In this document: positions 18,817-28,745 of the stretch, piece after piece
Position numbering within the stretch: position 1 is the stretch's first letter
Layout of the letters: the number at the start of each line of letters is the position of its first letter
Origin: Glycocaulis profundi
GTDB taxonomy: Bacteria > Pseudomonadota > Alphaproteobacteria > Caulobacterales > Maricaulaceae
DNA: 64,000 nt
Assembly (NCBI GenBank): GCA_007050995.1
Contig: VJOU01000001.1
Coordinates: 62,001 to 126,000, forward strand
Direction: 5' to 3'
The notes under the pieces: generated by a model
Database searches by the model: none
What the model was told of the DNA's origin: nothing
Seen by the model: only the letters and a program-made list of their open reading frames with translations
Program-made: the position numbers and the translations under genes

Positions 18817-18956
18817 GGAACCCGGGCCGCCTTCGGTCGAGGGATTGGGAACCCCTCTCGGCGGGAGCGCGGAAAATAGTCAGACCGCGTCAGGCGATCA
18901 AGCCCGAAAAGCGGCCCTCGCTGCGTATCGCGCGGGGCCGCTCGGGGCACGGCGCC

Positions 18957-19439
18957 TCAGTCGTCGTCTTCGTCATCGCCCACGGCGATGTCCGCGTCGA
19001 AATCATCCTCGTCGTCATCGAGCAGGACGCCGTCATCGTCGTCGTCCACGTCGTCGTCATCGTCGCCGATTTCCGACAGCTCGTCCTCGGGCGACTTGGC
19101 GTCGTCATCGTCATCGTCGTCGTCATCGTCATTGCCCAGGTCGAGCGGCTCTTCGTCCAGCTCGGGCTCGTCCTCATCCGCCTCGTCGTCGTCGGACTCG
19201 TCCTCGTCGTCGGTGTCGGCGTCGTCTTCGATATCTTCGTCCTCGTCGTCCTCGGGCTCAGGCTTGGTCTTGGGCTTGGCCTTCGGCTTGGGCGGCGCCT
19301 TGGCGACCACCTCCTCGAAGAAGGACAGCGGATATTCCTTGCCGGTGAACGGCGAGACGATGGGGTCCTTGCCCAGATCGTAGAATTTCTTGCCCGTCTC
19401 GGGGCAGACGCGCTTGACGCCCAGGTCCTGTTTCGGCAC
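18957..19439 (-). CDS. FYDLN-acid family protein (TIGR02300)
   Basis: A 160-residue protein with a short conserved head and a very acidic tail. The head, KRVCPETGKKFYDLGKDPIVSP at residues about 9-30, is the family signature (usual form FYDLN; here FYDLG) and resembles half a zinc ribbon. After a Lys/Pro spacer, residues about 62-160 are mostly Asp and Glu with runs of up to ten Asp. The gene reads as GTC/ATC triplet repeats on the plus strand. The family is known from alphaproteobacteria, often divergent from aroA as here; its function is unknown. Repeated codons make this gene prone to slippage. Confidence 0.9.
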   Translation of the reverse strand: MPKQDLGVKRVCPETGKKFYDLGKDPIVSPFTGKEYPLSFFEEVVAKAPPKPKAKPKTKPEPEDDEDEDIEDDADTDDEDESDDDEADEDEPELDEEPLDLGNDDDDDDDDDDAKSPEDELSEIGDDDDDVDDDDDGVLLDDDEDDFDADIAVGDDEDDD

Positions 19440-19557
19440 GGCTCTATCCTTCGGCGCTCGAGGCTAGCGGGTAAAACGGCGCGCCAGTTGCCACGTCCGG
19501 GGCGCGCTGTCAAAACCCCTTCTCCCGCTTTTTTCACCGCTTCGAGAGACCCTGTCC

Positions 19558-20910
19558 ATGGCCAGCGCGCAAAATCCCTTTTCCGTCAAAGGCCAGTCCG
19601 GCGCCAGAACCGCGCGGCGCGCGGCGCCTGCGGCGGGACAACTCCGTGCCGCGCCTGACAAATCCTGCTCGCACCGCGCGTTCATCTTCGCAGGCATGGC
19701 CAGGGGCACGAGCCGGATCGAAGGGCTGCTGGAAAGCGCCGACGTGCTGGCCACGGGCCGGGCGGTCGCCCAGCTGGGCGCGGAGGTCTCCCGCGACGAG
19801 GACGGGCGGTGGACGGTGACGGGCGCGCCCGACTGGCGCTCGCCGGACGAATCTCTCGACCTGGGCAATTCAGGCACGGGCGTGCGGCTGCTGATGGGGG
19901 CGGCGGCGCGGTTCAACCTCACCGCCCGCTTCACCGGAGATGAGAGCCTGTCCTCGCGGCCCATGGCGCGGGTGCTCGACCCGCTGCGGATGATGGGCGC
20001 GGTCAGCGAGGCCGCCGACGGGGGCCGTCTGCCGGTCACCCTGAAGGGCCATGGCGGGCTGCACGCCATCGACTACACGCCTCCCGTCGCGTCCGCGCAG
20101 GTGAAAAGCGCGATCCTGCTGGCGGGGCTGGGAGCGCTGGGCGAGACCATCGTGCGCGAGCCCCACGCCACCCGCGACCACACCGAAACCATGGCGCCGA
20201 TCTTCGGCGCGGACGTGCGCGTGATCCGCGAGGGCGGGGCGCTGACCGCCATCGTGCGGGGCGGGCGCAGCCTGCATGCCGCCGACGTGCGCATTCCCGG
20301 CGATCCCTCCTCGGCCGCCTTCCCCGCCGCCGCGGCGCTGGTGACCGGCGGCGAGGTGCTGATCGAGGGCGTGATGACCAACCCCGCCCGCTTCGGGCTC
20401 TACCAGACCCTGCGCGAGATGGGCGCGGACATGGACATCCGCCCAGCAGGCGAGGCGGCGGGCGAGGCGCTGGCCGACATCGCCATCCGCGCCTCGGCGC
20501 TGAAAGGCGTGGACGTGCCGCCCGAGCGGGCGCCCTCGATGATCGACGAGTATCCGATCCTGTCGGTGATCGCCGCCTTCGCCGAAGGGACCACCCGCAT
20601 GACGGGGCTGGCCGAGCTGCGCGCCAAGGAGAGCGACCGGCTGGCCGCCTCCGCCGCGCTCCTGCAGGCGAACGGGGTGGAGATCGAGCTGCTGGACGAC
20701 GCCCTGATCGTGCACGGCAAGGGCCCGGGCTCCGTGACCGGCGGCGGGCTGGTCAAGACCCTGCACGATCACCGGCTGGCCATGTCCGGGCTGGTGCTGG
20801 GGCTGGGCGCGGCCGAGCCCGTGACCGTGGACGAGGTCGCCATGATCGCCACCAGCTATCCCGGCTTCTTCGACGACATGGCCGCGCTGGGCGCCGTGAT
20901 CGGGGCGTGA
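19558..20910 (+). CDS. aroA: 3-phosphoshikimate 1-carboxyvinyltransferase (EPSP synthase), class II-like
   Basis: 450 residues; joins shikimate-3-phosphate and PEP in aromatic amino acid synthesis. The sequence follows the Agrobacterium CP4-like class II enzymes: SAQVKSA, RDHTE, GDPSSAAFP, SMIDEYPIL and a late HDHRLAMS. The PEP loop reads GNSGTGVRL, so the position that is Ala100 in CP4 is Gly here. The substrate loop is PDKSCSHR rather than GDKSISHR, and NPAR replaces the class II NxTR motif. It is thus a diverged class II form and its glyphosate behaviour cannot be assumed. It is divergent from the FYDLN gene and followed, unusually, by rpsA without cmk. Confidence 0.93.
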   Translation: MASAQNPFSVKGQSGARTARRAAPAAGQLRAAPDKSCSHRAFIFAGMARGTSRIEGLLESADVLATGRAVAQLGAEVSRDEDGRWTVTGAPDWRSPDESLDLGNSGTGVRLLMGAAARFNLTARFTGDESLSSRPMARVLDPLRMMGAVSEAADGGRLPVTLKGHGGLHAIDYTPPVASAQVKSAILLAGLGALGETIVREPHATRDHTETMAPIFGADVRVIREGGALTAIVRGGRSLHAADVRIPGDPSSAAFPAAAALVTGGEVLIEGVMTNPARFGLYQTLREMGADMDIRPAGEAAGEALADIAIRASALKGVDVPPERAPSMIDEYPILSVIAAFAEGTTRMTGLAELRAKESDRLAASAALLQANGVEIELLDDALIVHGKGPGSVTGGGLVKTLHDHRLAMSGLVLGLGAAEPVTVDEVAMIATSYPGFFDDMAALGAVIGA

Positions 20911-21236
20911 CGGGGCTTGCGAGGGGCGCAGGGCTTGCCCTGCAGGCCCGCCGGGTGTAGGAACGCGCGCGCTGCGGGACGCCAACCGGCCTCCGCAGCG
21001 ACATCGCCGGGCTGGCGCGCGTGCCGCGCTCCGCTCTGTCCCTTCACCCTCAGCGACAATCTGCTTCGGGCGTCGGACAGTTCAGAGCCGATCGCCTGCC
21101 GGCCCATGACCGCAATGCAGATTCCGGCCGCGAGCGGCCCGCCACTGAGAGTGCACGCCGCGACGCGGCAAGACCGCCGGAGACAACCGGCCGGCCGGAA
21201 ATCTCAAAACCCACTGCCCTGGAGCAACACCAGCAC
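20911..21236 (+). other. 326-base gap and rpsA leader, no cmk
   Basis: No ORF in any frame looks like a gene, and cytidylate kinase, which usually separates aroA and rpsA in alphaproteobacteria, is absent. A promoter-like pair lies at 20935-20963, so most of the gap would be a roughly 270-base rpsA leader. The middle part (21060-21190) has several short GC-rich inverted repeats, but I see no known riboswitch. Confidence 0.6.
20935..20963 (+). promoter_or_regulatory. putative rpsA promoter
   Basis: TTGCCC (20935-20940) and TAGGAA (20958-20963) are separated by 17 bases, a plausible sigma-70 pair for this GC-rich class, which tolerates weak -10 boxes. Inference from spacing and position only. 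Confidence 0.35.
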
Positions 21237-22934
21237 ATGTCCGCTACCCCCAGCCGTAATGATTTCGCCGAAATGCTGGAAGCGAGCCTCGCCGGCCGCG
21301 ACCTCATGGAAGGCACCGTCGTCAAAGGCAAGGTGACCGCCGTCGAGAACGACAACGTGGTGATCGATGTCGGCCTGAAGACCGAAGGCCGCGTCTCCCT
21401 GCGTGAATTCGCCGGCCCCGGCGCCGAACTGCCCAAAACGGGCGACGAAGTAGAGGTCTTCCTCGAGCGCATCGAGAACGCCATGGGCGAGGCCGTCCTG
21501 TCGCGCGACAAGGCGCGCCGCGAAGAGGCCTGGGACCGTCTGGAGAAACAGTTCGAAGCCAAGGAGCCGGTCACCGGCGCCATCGTCGGCCGCGTCAAGG
21601 GCGGCTTCACGGTGGATCTGGGCGGCGCCTCGGCCTTCCTGCCGGGCTCCCAGGTGGACATCCGCCCCGTGCGCGATGTCGGCCCGCTGATGAACAAGGA
21701 ACAGCCCTTCGCCATCCTGAAAATGGACCGTCCGCGCGGCAACATCGTCGTTTCGCGCCGGGCCGTCCTGGAAGAATCCCGCGCCGAGCAGCGCGCCGAG
21801 CTGGTCTCCGGCCTGGCCGAGGGCGAAGTGCGCGAGGGCGTGGTCAAGAACATCACCGATTACGGCGCGTTCGTGGACCTGGGCGGCATCGACGGCCTGC
21901 TTCACGTCACCGACATGAGCTGGAGCCGCGTCGGCCACCCGTCCGAGGTGGTTGAAGTCGGTCAGACCGTCAACGTGCAGATCATCAAGATCAACAAGGA
22001 GACCCAGCGGATCTCCCTGGGCATGAAGCAGCTGCAGGCCGATCCGTGGGATGCCGTCGGCGTGAAATACCCCGTCGGCGCGACCTTCACCGGCCGCGTG
22101 ACCAACATCGCCGAGTACGGCGCCTTCGTGGAACTGGAGCCGGGCGTCGAAGGCCTGGTCCACGTCTCCGAGATGAGCTGGACCAAGAAGAACATCCACC
22201 CGGGCAAGATCGTGTCGACCTCCCAGGAAGTCGAAATCATGATCCTGGACGTGGATCCCGACAAGCGCCGCATCTCGCTGGGCATCAAGCAGACCCAGCG
22301 CAATCCGTGGGAAGTCTTCGCCGAGACCCATCCCGCCGGCGCCGAGGTCGAGGGCGAGGTCAAGAACATCACCGAGTTCGGCCTGTTCATCGGCGTGGAC
22401 GACGAGATCGACGGCATGGTCCACCTGTCCGACCTGGACTGGGACCGCTCCGGCGACGAAGCCATCCAGGACTTCAAGAAGGGCGACGTCGTCCGGGCCA
22501 AGGTGCTGGACGTGGACGTCGAGAAGGAGCGCGTCTCGCTGGGCATCAAGCAGCTGGCGGGCGACCCCATGGAAGACCATGGCGGCTTCAAGCGCGGCGA
22601 GATCGTCACCTGCACCGTGACCGAGGTCACCTCGGGCGGCATCGAGGTCGGCTTCGGCGAGAACGGGCAGATGAAATCCTTCATCCGCAAGTCCGACCTG
22701 TCGCGCGACCGCGCCGAGCAGCGCCCCGAGCGTTACTCGGTCGGCGACAAGGTCGACGCCCGCGTCACCAGCATCGACAAGGCCGCCCGCCGCGTCTCCG
22801 TCTCCATCAAGGCGCTGGAAATCGCCGAGGAGAAGGAAGCGGTCGAACAGTACGGCTCGTCGGCCTCCGGGGCGTCGCTGGGCGACATCCTGGGCGCGGC
22901 CCTCAAGCAGCAGGAAGGCGACAAGAAGGAGTAG
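21237..22934 (+). CDS. rpsA: 30S ribosomal protein bS1
   Basis: 565 residues; binds mRNA and helps load it on the 30S subunit. Six S1 RNA-binding repeats can be followed, starting at about residues 22, 110, 200, 285, 372 and 458. The third to fifth are the most canonical ([53 protein letters not shown]). The open frame extends to 21021, but ATG 21237 begins the conserved sequence and GGAG stands 12 bases upstream. In most relatives cmk precedes it. It ends with a strong intrinsic terminator. Confidence 0.96.
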   Translation: MSATPSRNDFAEMLEASLAGRDLMEGTVVKGKVTAVENDNVVIDVGLKTEGRVSLREFAGPGAELPKTGDEVEVFLERIENAMGEAVLSRDKARREEAWDRLEKQFEAKEPVTGAIVGRVKGGFTVDLGGASAFLPGSQVDIRPVRDVGPLMNKEQPFAILKMDRPRGNIVVSRRAVLEESRAEQRAELVSGLAEGEVREGVVKNITDYGAFVDLGGIDGLLHVTDMSWSRVGHPSEVVEVGQTVNVQIIKINKETQRISLGMKQLQADPWDAVGVKYPVGATFTGRVTNIAEYGAFVELEPGVEGLVHVSEMSWTKKNIHPGKIVSTSQEVEIMILDVDPDKRRISLGIKQTQRNPWEVFAETHPAGAEVEGEVKNITEFGLFIGVDDEIDGMVHLSDLDWDRSGDEAIQDFKKGDVVRAKVLDVDVEKERVSLGIKQLAGDPMEDHGGFKRGEIVTCTVTEVTSGGIEVGFGENGQMKSFIRKSDLSRDRAEQRPERYSVGDKVDARVTSIDKAARRVSVSIKALEIAEEKEAVEQYGSSASGASLGDILGAALKQQEGDKKE

Positions 22935-22968
22935 TCTCCTTCTGCGCCGCGCTTCATGCGGAACAAGG

Positions 22969-23002
22969 ATCGGCCGGAGCTCATGCTCCGGCCGATTTTT
23001 TT
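22969..23002 (+). terminator. intrinsic terminator of rpsA
   Basis: A perfect 12-base stem (ATCGGCCGGAGC / GCTCCGGCCGAT) with loop TCAT, followed by a run of seven T. One of the clearest terminators in the window. Confidence 0.93.
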
Positions 23003-23083
23003 ATGTGTCTGAACGGCTTGGCGATTGACGCCCGCCTTCCCCGGTCCTTAAGGTTTCAGCTTCGTTTCCCTAGGGACAGAGCC

Positions 23084-23368
23084 ATGATCAAATCCGAACT
23101 CATCGAGAAGCTTGGCGAGGCCCACCCCCACCTGTTCCAGCGCGATGTCGAGCGGGTGGTCAACACCGTGCTCGAAGAGATCACTTCCGCGCTCGAGAGC
23201 GGCGACCGCGTGGAGCTTCGCGGCTTCGGCGCGTTTTCCGTGCGCAACCGCCCGCCCCGCCAGGGCCGCAACCCGCGGACCGGCGACCGGGTGGAGGTCA
23301 AGGAGAAGCACGTGCCCTTCTTCAAGACCGGCAAGGAGCTGCGCGAGCGGGTGGACGGCGACAAGTAA
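23084..23368 (+). CDS. ihfB: integration host factor subunit beta
   Basis: A 94-residue nucleoid-associated DNA-bending protein; pairs with IhfA. The full HU/IHF fold is visible, with [10 protein letters not shown] at the start, [21 protein letters not shown] carrying the DNA-intercalating Pro arm, and [14 protein letters not shown] at the end. Position downstream of rpsA is the conserved bacterial order. AGGGACAG precedes the ATG. Confidence 0.95.
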   Translation: MIKSELIEKLGEAHPHLFQRDVERVVNTVLEEITSALESGDRVELRGFGAFSVRNRPPRQGRNPRTGDRVEVKEKHVPFFKTGKELRERVDGDK

Positions 23369-23440
23369 GGACAAGGGCCGTCCGCCTGGCGGTCCCGGCG
23401 GGGCGCGCCGCGCCCGCGCCGTCACGTGCGGGAAGATCTG

Positions 23441-23857
23441 ATGCTCAACGAATTCAAGAAATTCGCCATGCGCGGGAACGTGGTCGACCTGGCGGTCGGC
23501 TTCATCCTGGGCGGCGCGTTCTCCACCATCGTCTCGTCTCTGGTCAATGACGTCCTGATGCCGCCCATCGGGCTGGTGCTGGGCGGGGTGGATTTCACCG
23601 AGCTCTACATCGCGCTGGACGGGGAGGATTACGCCTCCCTGACCGCGGCGCGCGAGGCGGGCGCGGCGACCATCAATTACGGCCTCTTCATCAACGCGGT
23701 GATCAGCTTCATCATCGTCGCCTTCGCCCTGTTCCTGCTCATCAAGGGCATGAACAAGATGGAGGACAAGAAGCAGGACGATGTGCCCGAGCAGCCCCCG
23801 GCCAAGCCGCGCAATGAAGAGCTGCTGGAGGAAATCCGCGACCTGCTGAAGAAGTAG
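23441..23857 (+). CDS. mscL: large-conductance mechanosensitive channel
   Basis: A 138-residue pressure-relief channel of the inner membrane that opens under hypo-osmotic stress. It begins MLNEFKKFAMRGNVVDLAVG, the classic amphipathic N-terminal helix and start of TM1. TM2 is YGLFINAVISFIIVAFALFL, followed by the charged C-terminal helix bundle (EELLEEIRDLLKK). A GTG at 23426 is in frame, but ATG 23441 matches the family and has GGAAG six bases upstream. Confidence 0.96.
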   Translation: MLNEFKKFAMRGNVVDLAVGFILGGAFSTIVSSLVNDVLMPPIGLVLGGVDFTELYIALDGEDYASLTAAREAGAATINYGLFINAVISFIIVAFALFLLIKGMNKMEDKKQDDVPEQPPAKPRNEELLEEIRDLLKK

Positions 23858-23860
23858 CGG

Positions 23861-24028
23861 TCACCAGCGATAGCCCCGGCCCGTCTGCGGCGTTCTGGCG
23901 GTCCCGTCGCCGCGATCGTCCGGGCTCAGCCACCCGAACAGGCCCAGCCCGGGTCTGCGCGCCTTCACGGGCGCGTGGCGGGCCGGAGGCTGGGCAGGCT
24001 TGAGATAAGATTCTCTCGGGTCATACAT
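23861..24028 (-). CDS. 55-residue hypothetical protein
   Basis: A short ORF, MYDPRESYLKPAQPPARH onward, Pro/Arg-rich and ending GRGYRW, convergent with mscL (three-base gap). Support comes from AAAGGG seven bases before ATG 24028 and its fit between mscL and the LysR gene. I do not recognise a family. It could be chance in GC-rich DNA, although its length of dense coding between two real genes and a good ribosome site argue for it. Confidence 0.4.
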   Translation of the reverse strand: MYDPRESYLKPAQPPARHAPVKARRPGLGLFGWLSPDDRGDGTARTPQTGRGYRW

Positions 24029-24121
24029 GATCGAGCCCTTTCGCTTGAGTAGGCCCCTGTTGTCCTGCAGGCTGGTCTCTGCGACCAACGAAAGCTCAAT
24101 GCCCTGCCATAAGGTGGATTT

Positions 24122-25051
24122 ATGCCTCCGTCAGTTCCCCGCCTGCCGCCGGTCCATGCCGTGCGGGTGTTCGACGCGGTGGCGCGGCTGGGCGGCTTCA
24201 CCCGGGCGGGTCAGGCGCTGGGGATGACCCAGGCCGCGGTCAGCTACCAGATCCGCCAGCTCGAGGACCGGCTGGGCTTTGCGCTTTTCGTGCGCGAGCC
24301 CCGCGGCGTTTCGCTGACGGCGGCGGGCGCGCGGCTGGCCGAGCCGGTGGGGGAGGCCTTCACGCTTCTGGAGCGGGCTTTCGCGCAGGCGAGGCGGGAT
24401 GGCGTGCTGGTCATCTCCGCCCTGCCCACCTTCTGCTCGAACTGGCTGGTGCCGCGCATCGCCGAGTTCCAGCGCCGTCACCCGGCGCTGTCGGTGCGCA
24501 TCGACGCCCGGATCGAGCTGGTCGACATCCGGGCGGGCGACGCGGACATGGCGATCCGGTTCGGGGCGGGCGGCTGGGAGGGGCTGGCCGAGCATTTCCT
24601 GTTTCCCGCCACCATGAGCGCGCTGACGCCTGCCGCGACCGTGGCGCGCCATGGTCCGTTCGAGCGCCCTGAAGACCTGCTGCGCCTGCGGCTGTTCGGC
24701 CCGCCCGCATGGTGGCGGCGCTGGTTCGCGGCGGCCGGGTGCCCCGACGCCCCCGTGCCCGAGCGCTCGGTGCTGGAGCTGGAGACGCAGACCATGGAAG
24801 TCGCAGCGGCCATCGGGGCGGGCGACGCCGCGGTGATGGTGGCGCCGGTGTATTTCGGGGCCGAACTGGCCTCGGGGGCGCTGGTCCGCCCCTTCGATGT
24901 GGAGATCAGCGATGGGCGGGGCTACTGGCTGGTCTATGACGCGGAACGTGCGGACGCGCCGGAAATCCGCGCCTTCGCCGACTGGCTGCTGTTCGATCCG
25001 GCGGCGTTCTGTCTCAATCGCCCGGCCGAGCCTTCCCAGCGGACGCTCTGA
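24122..25051 (+). CDS. LysR-family transcriptional regulator, GcvA-like
   Basis: A 309-residue DNA-binding regulator. The winged helix-turn-helix is residues about 10-70 (FTRAGQALGMTQAAVSYQIRQLE). The effector domain opens with VLVISALPTFCSNWLVPRIAEFQRRHP, characteristic of the GcvA/AmpR-like subgroup. No target gene is certain. It stands upstream of trpF on the same strand but is separated by a promoter-like GCTAACT, so it is probably not in the trp operon. LysR proteins usually act on divergent genes, and the divergent neighbour here is only the 55-residue ORF. Confidence 0.9.
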   Translation: MPPSVPRLPPVHAVRVFDAVARLGGFTRAGQALGMTQAAVSYQIRQLEDRLGFALFVREPRGVSLTAAGARLAEPVGEAFTLLERAFAQARRDGVLVISALPTFCSNWLVPRIAEFQRRHPALSVRIDARIELVDIRAGDADMAIRFGAGGWEGLAEHFLFPATMSALTPAATVARHGPFERPEDLLRLRLFGPPAWWRRWFAAAGCPDAPVPERSVLELETQTMEVAAAIGAGDAAVMVAPVYFGAELASGALVRPFDVEISDGRGYWLVYDAERADAPEIRAFADWLLFDPAAFCLNRPAEPSQRTL

Positions 25052-25067
25052 GCGCTAACTGGGCATC

Positions 25068-25703
25068 ATGAGCGTGCGCGTGAAAATCTGCGGGCTGAAC
25101 GCCCCCGACGCCGTGGACGCCGCCGTGACCGCGGGGGCCGACTGGCTGGGCTTCATCATCTTCCCGAAAAGCCCGCGCGCGGTGAGCCCCGAGCAGGCCG
25201 GGACGCTGGCCGCCCGCAGGGGCGCCGCGAAATCGGTGGCGGTGCTGGTCGATCCCGACGACGCGCTGCTGGGCGAGGTGCTCAGGCACATGCGGCCCGA
25301 CATCATCCAGCTTCACGGCCAGGAAAGCCCCGAGCGCTGTCTGGACGCGCGCGCCTATGCGGGCGAGGCGGTGTGGAAGGCGTTCGGGATCGCCAGCCGC
25401 GCCGACGCGGACGCCGCCGCGGCCTATCAGGGCTTCGCCGACGGCGTCGTGTTCGACGCCCGGCCCCCAAAGGGCGCCGACCGGCCCGGCGGCTGGGGGC
25501 GGGGCTATGACTGGTCAGTCCTGAACGGCTATCGCGCCGCGCCCTGGCTGCTGTCGGGCGGGCTCGATCCTGAGAACGTGGCCGAGGCGGTCCGGGTCAG
25601 CGGGGCTCGGGCGGTGGACGTCGCCTCGGGCGTTGAGCGCGCGCCGGGGGTCAAGGATCTGGACGCCATCGCCCGCTTCGTCGCCGCGGCCAGGGCCGCC
25701 TGA
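25068..25703 (+). CDS. trpF: phosphoribosylanthranilate isomerase
   Basis: A 211-residue TIM barrel; third step of tryptophan synthesis. Visible family blocks: [16 protein letters not shown] at the start, [32 protein letters not shown] and a closing phosphate-binding [11 protein letters not shown] with AVDVASGVE. First of the trpF-trpB-trpA set. ATG 25068 lies eight bases after GCTAACT (25054-25060), suggesting a very short leader. Confidence 0.95.
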   Translation: MSVRVKICGLNAPDAVDAAVTAGADWLGFIIFPKSPRAVSPEQAGTLAARRGAAKSVAVLVDPDDALLGEVLRHMRPDIIQLHGQESPERCLDARAYAGEAVWKAFGIASRADADAAAAYQGFADGVVFDARPPKGADRPGGWGRGYDWSVLNGYRAAPWLLSGGLDPENVAEAVRVSGARAVDVASGVERAPGVKDLDAIARFVAAARAA

Positions 25704-25765
25704 GGCTTGCCCCGTGCTGCGCTTGCGTTAAACCAGCCTGCTGCCCCCTCCTGACGGTGACCGAC

Positions 25766-26977
<1,212 letters not shown>

Positions 26978-27769
26978 ATGACCCGGATTTCCGACACCTT
27001 CGCCCGCCTGAAAGATCAGGGCCAGGCCGGTTTCGTCGCCTATGTGATGGCGGGCGATCCGGATGCGGACACGACGCTCGAGATGATGCACGGGCTGGCC
27101 GAAGCCGGCGCGGACGTGATCGAGCTGGGGGCGCCCTTCACCGATCCCATGGCCGACGGCCCGCCCATCCAGCGCGCGGCGCTCAGGGCGCTCAAATCGG
27201 GCATGACGCTGAAAGGCGTGCTGGGTCTGGTCGCGCGCTTCCGCGAGACCAATGCCGACACGCCCGTGGTGATCATGGGCTATGCCAACCCTTTCCACGC
27301 CATGGGCTGGGAGGCGTTCGTGGACGCGGCGGCCAAGGCGGGCGCGGACGGCGTGATCTGCGTGGACCTGCCGCCCGAGGAGGACGCGGGCCTGCGCGAG
27401 CCCATGGAGCGGGCGGGCCTGTCGCTGATCCGGCTGGCCACCCCCACCACCGATGACGGGCGTCTGCCCGAGGTGGTCAGGAACACGTCGGGCTTCGTCT
27501 ATTACGTCTCCACCACGGGCGTGACCGGCGCGGCGGCGGGCGAAACCGCGGTCGTCGGCGCGGCTGTGGACCGGGTGCGCGAGGCCTCGGGCCTGCCCGT
27601 GGCGGTGGGCTTCGGGGTGAAGACTCAAGAGCGCGCGCGGGAGATCGGACGGGTCGCGGACGCGGTCGTCGTGGGCTCGGCCATCGTGGACGAACTGGCG
27701 CAGCAGGGCGTGGCCGCCGCGCTGGAACTGGCCTCGGGGCTGGCGAAGGCCGCCCATGATGCGCGATAA
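26978..27769 (+). CDS. trpA: tryptophan synthase alpha subunit
   Basis: A 263-residue TIM barrel that cleaves indole-3-glycerol phosphate and passes indole to TrpB. Family blocks seen: FVAYVMAGDPD, IELGAPFTDPMADGPPIQ with the catalytic Glu and Asp, VIMGYANPF, GVICVDLPPEE, and FVYYVSTTGVTGA for phosphate binding. The ATG follows the trpB stop with no spacer (TAG then ATG), the normal coupling that keeps subunits equimolar. Confidence 0.96.
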   Translation: MTRISDTFARLKDQGQAGFVAYVMAGDPDADTTLEMMHGLAEAGADVIELGAPFTDPMADGPPIQRAALRALKSGMTLKGVLGLVARFRETNADTPVVIMGYANPFHAMGWEAFVDAAAKAGADGVICVDLPPEEDAGLREPMERAGLSLIRLATPTTDDGRLPEVVRNTSGFVYYVSTTGVTGAAAGETAVVGAAVDRVREASGLPVAVGFGVKTQERAREIGRVADAVVVGSAIVDELAQQGVAAALELASGLAKAAHDAR

Positions 27770-27811
27770 TGCGCGCCTGACCTGACGAACGGGCCGGAAA
27801 AAGGAATTGGC

Positions 27812-28735
27812 ATGAGCTGGCTGTCCAAGCTGACCCCGCCGGGCATCTCGAAGATGTTCGACAAGCGCGACACCCCCGAGAACCTCTGGGTGAAGTGTCC
27901 GGTGACCGGCGAGATGGTGTTCCAGAAGGACCTCGAGGCCGGGCTCTACGTCACGCCGGGCGGCCACCACATGCGTGTCGGCCCGGACCTGCGCTTCCAG
28001 TACACCTTCGACGGCGGCAGGCACGAAGAGATCTCGATCCCGGACGTCGCCCGTGATCCGCTGAAGTTCAAGGACGACAAGCCCTATTCCAGCCGCATCA
28101 CCGCGGCCCGCAAGAAGACCGGGCGCGAAGACGCCATGGCCATCGGCGTGGGTCCGGTTCAGGGCATCGAGACCACGATCCTTGTCCAGGATTTCGCCTT
28201 CATGGGCGGGTCGCTGGGCATGGGCGCGGGCGAGGCCTTCATCAAGGCGTGCGAGACCGCCGTGGCGAAAAAGACCCCGCTGGTGGTGTTCACCGCCGCG
28301 GGCGGCGCGCGCATGCAGGAAGGCGCGCTGTCGCTGATGCAGATGCCGCGCACCACGCTGGGCATCGAGATGCTGAAAGACGCCGGCCTGCCCTACATCG
28401 TGGTGCTGACCGACCCGACCACGGGCGGGGTGACGGCCAGCTACGCCATGCTGGGCGACGTCCACATCGCCGAGCCGGGCGCGCTGATCGGCTTCGCCGG
28501 GCCGCGGGTGATCGAGCAGACCATCCGCGAGAAGCTGCCCGAGGGCTTCCAGCGGTCCGAATACCTGCTGGCCAAGGGCATGGTGGACAAGGTCGTGCAT
28601 CGCCGCGACCTGCCCCGCACGCTGGGCAACATCATGCGGGTGCTGCTCAAGCGTCCTGCCCCGACCGCGGGCGTGCCCGTCAAGGCGCCCGGGCCTGCGG
28701 CTGAACCCGCCAAGACCAACGGCGCGGCGGCGTAG
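27812..28735 (+). CDS. accD: acetyl-CoA carboxylase carboxyltransferase subunit beta
   Basis: 307 residues; with AccA transfers CO2 from biotin to acetyl-CoA to start fatty acid synthesis. The crotonase-like core is clear: [37 protein letters not shown] and [15 protein letters not shown]. The N-terminal zinc ribbon of the E. coli enzyme is degenerate: [14 protein letters not shown] then [12 protein letters not shown] keep only one of four Cys. I believe this loss is frequent in alphaproteobacteria. It follows trpA by 42 bases with AAAAAGGAA before the start, in the typical trp-accD-folC order. Confidence 0.96.
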   Translation: MSWLSKLTPPGISKMFDKRDTPENLWVKCPVTGEMVFQKDLEAGLYVTPGGHHMRVGPDLRFQYTFDGGRHEEISIPDVARDPLKFKDDKPYSSRITAARKKTGREDAMAIGVGPVQGIETTILVQDFAFMGGSLGMGAGEAFIKACETAVAKKTPLVVFTAAGGARMQEGALSLMQMPRTTLGIEMLKDAGLPYIVVLTDPTTGGVTASYAMLGDVHIAEPGALIGFAGPRVIEQTIREKLPEGFQRSEYLLAKGMVDKVVHRRDLPRTLGNIMRVLLKRPAPTAGVPVKAPGPAAEPAKTNGAAA

Positions 28736-28745
28736 CGGGTTTTCC

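Noticed and set aside
18988-19383. Plus-strand frame made almost only of Ser, antisense to the FYDLN gene.
   Set aside because: It is the shadow of GAC/GAT repeats; no start site and no family.
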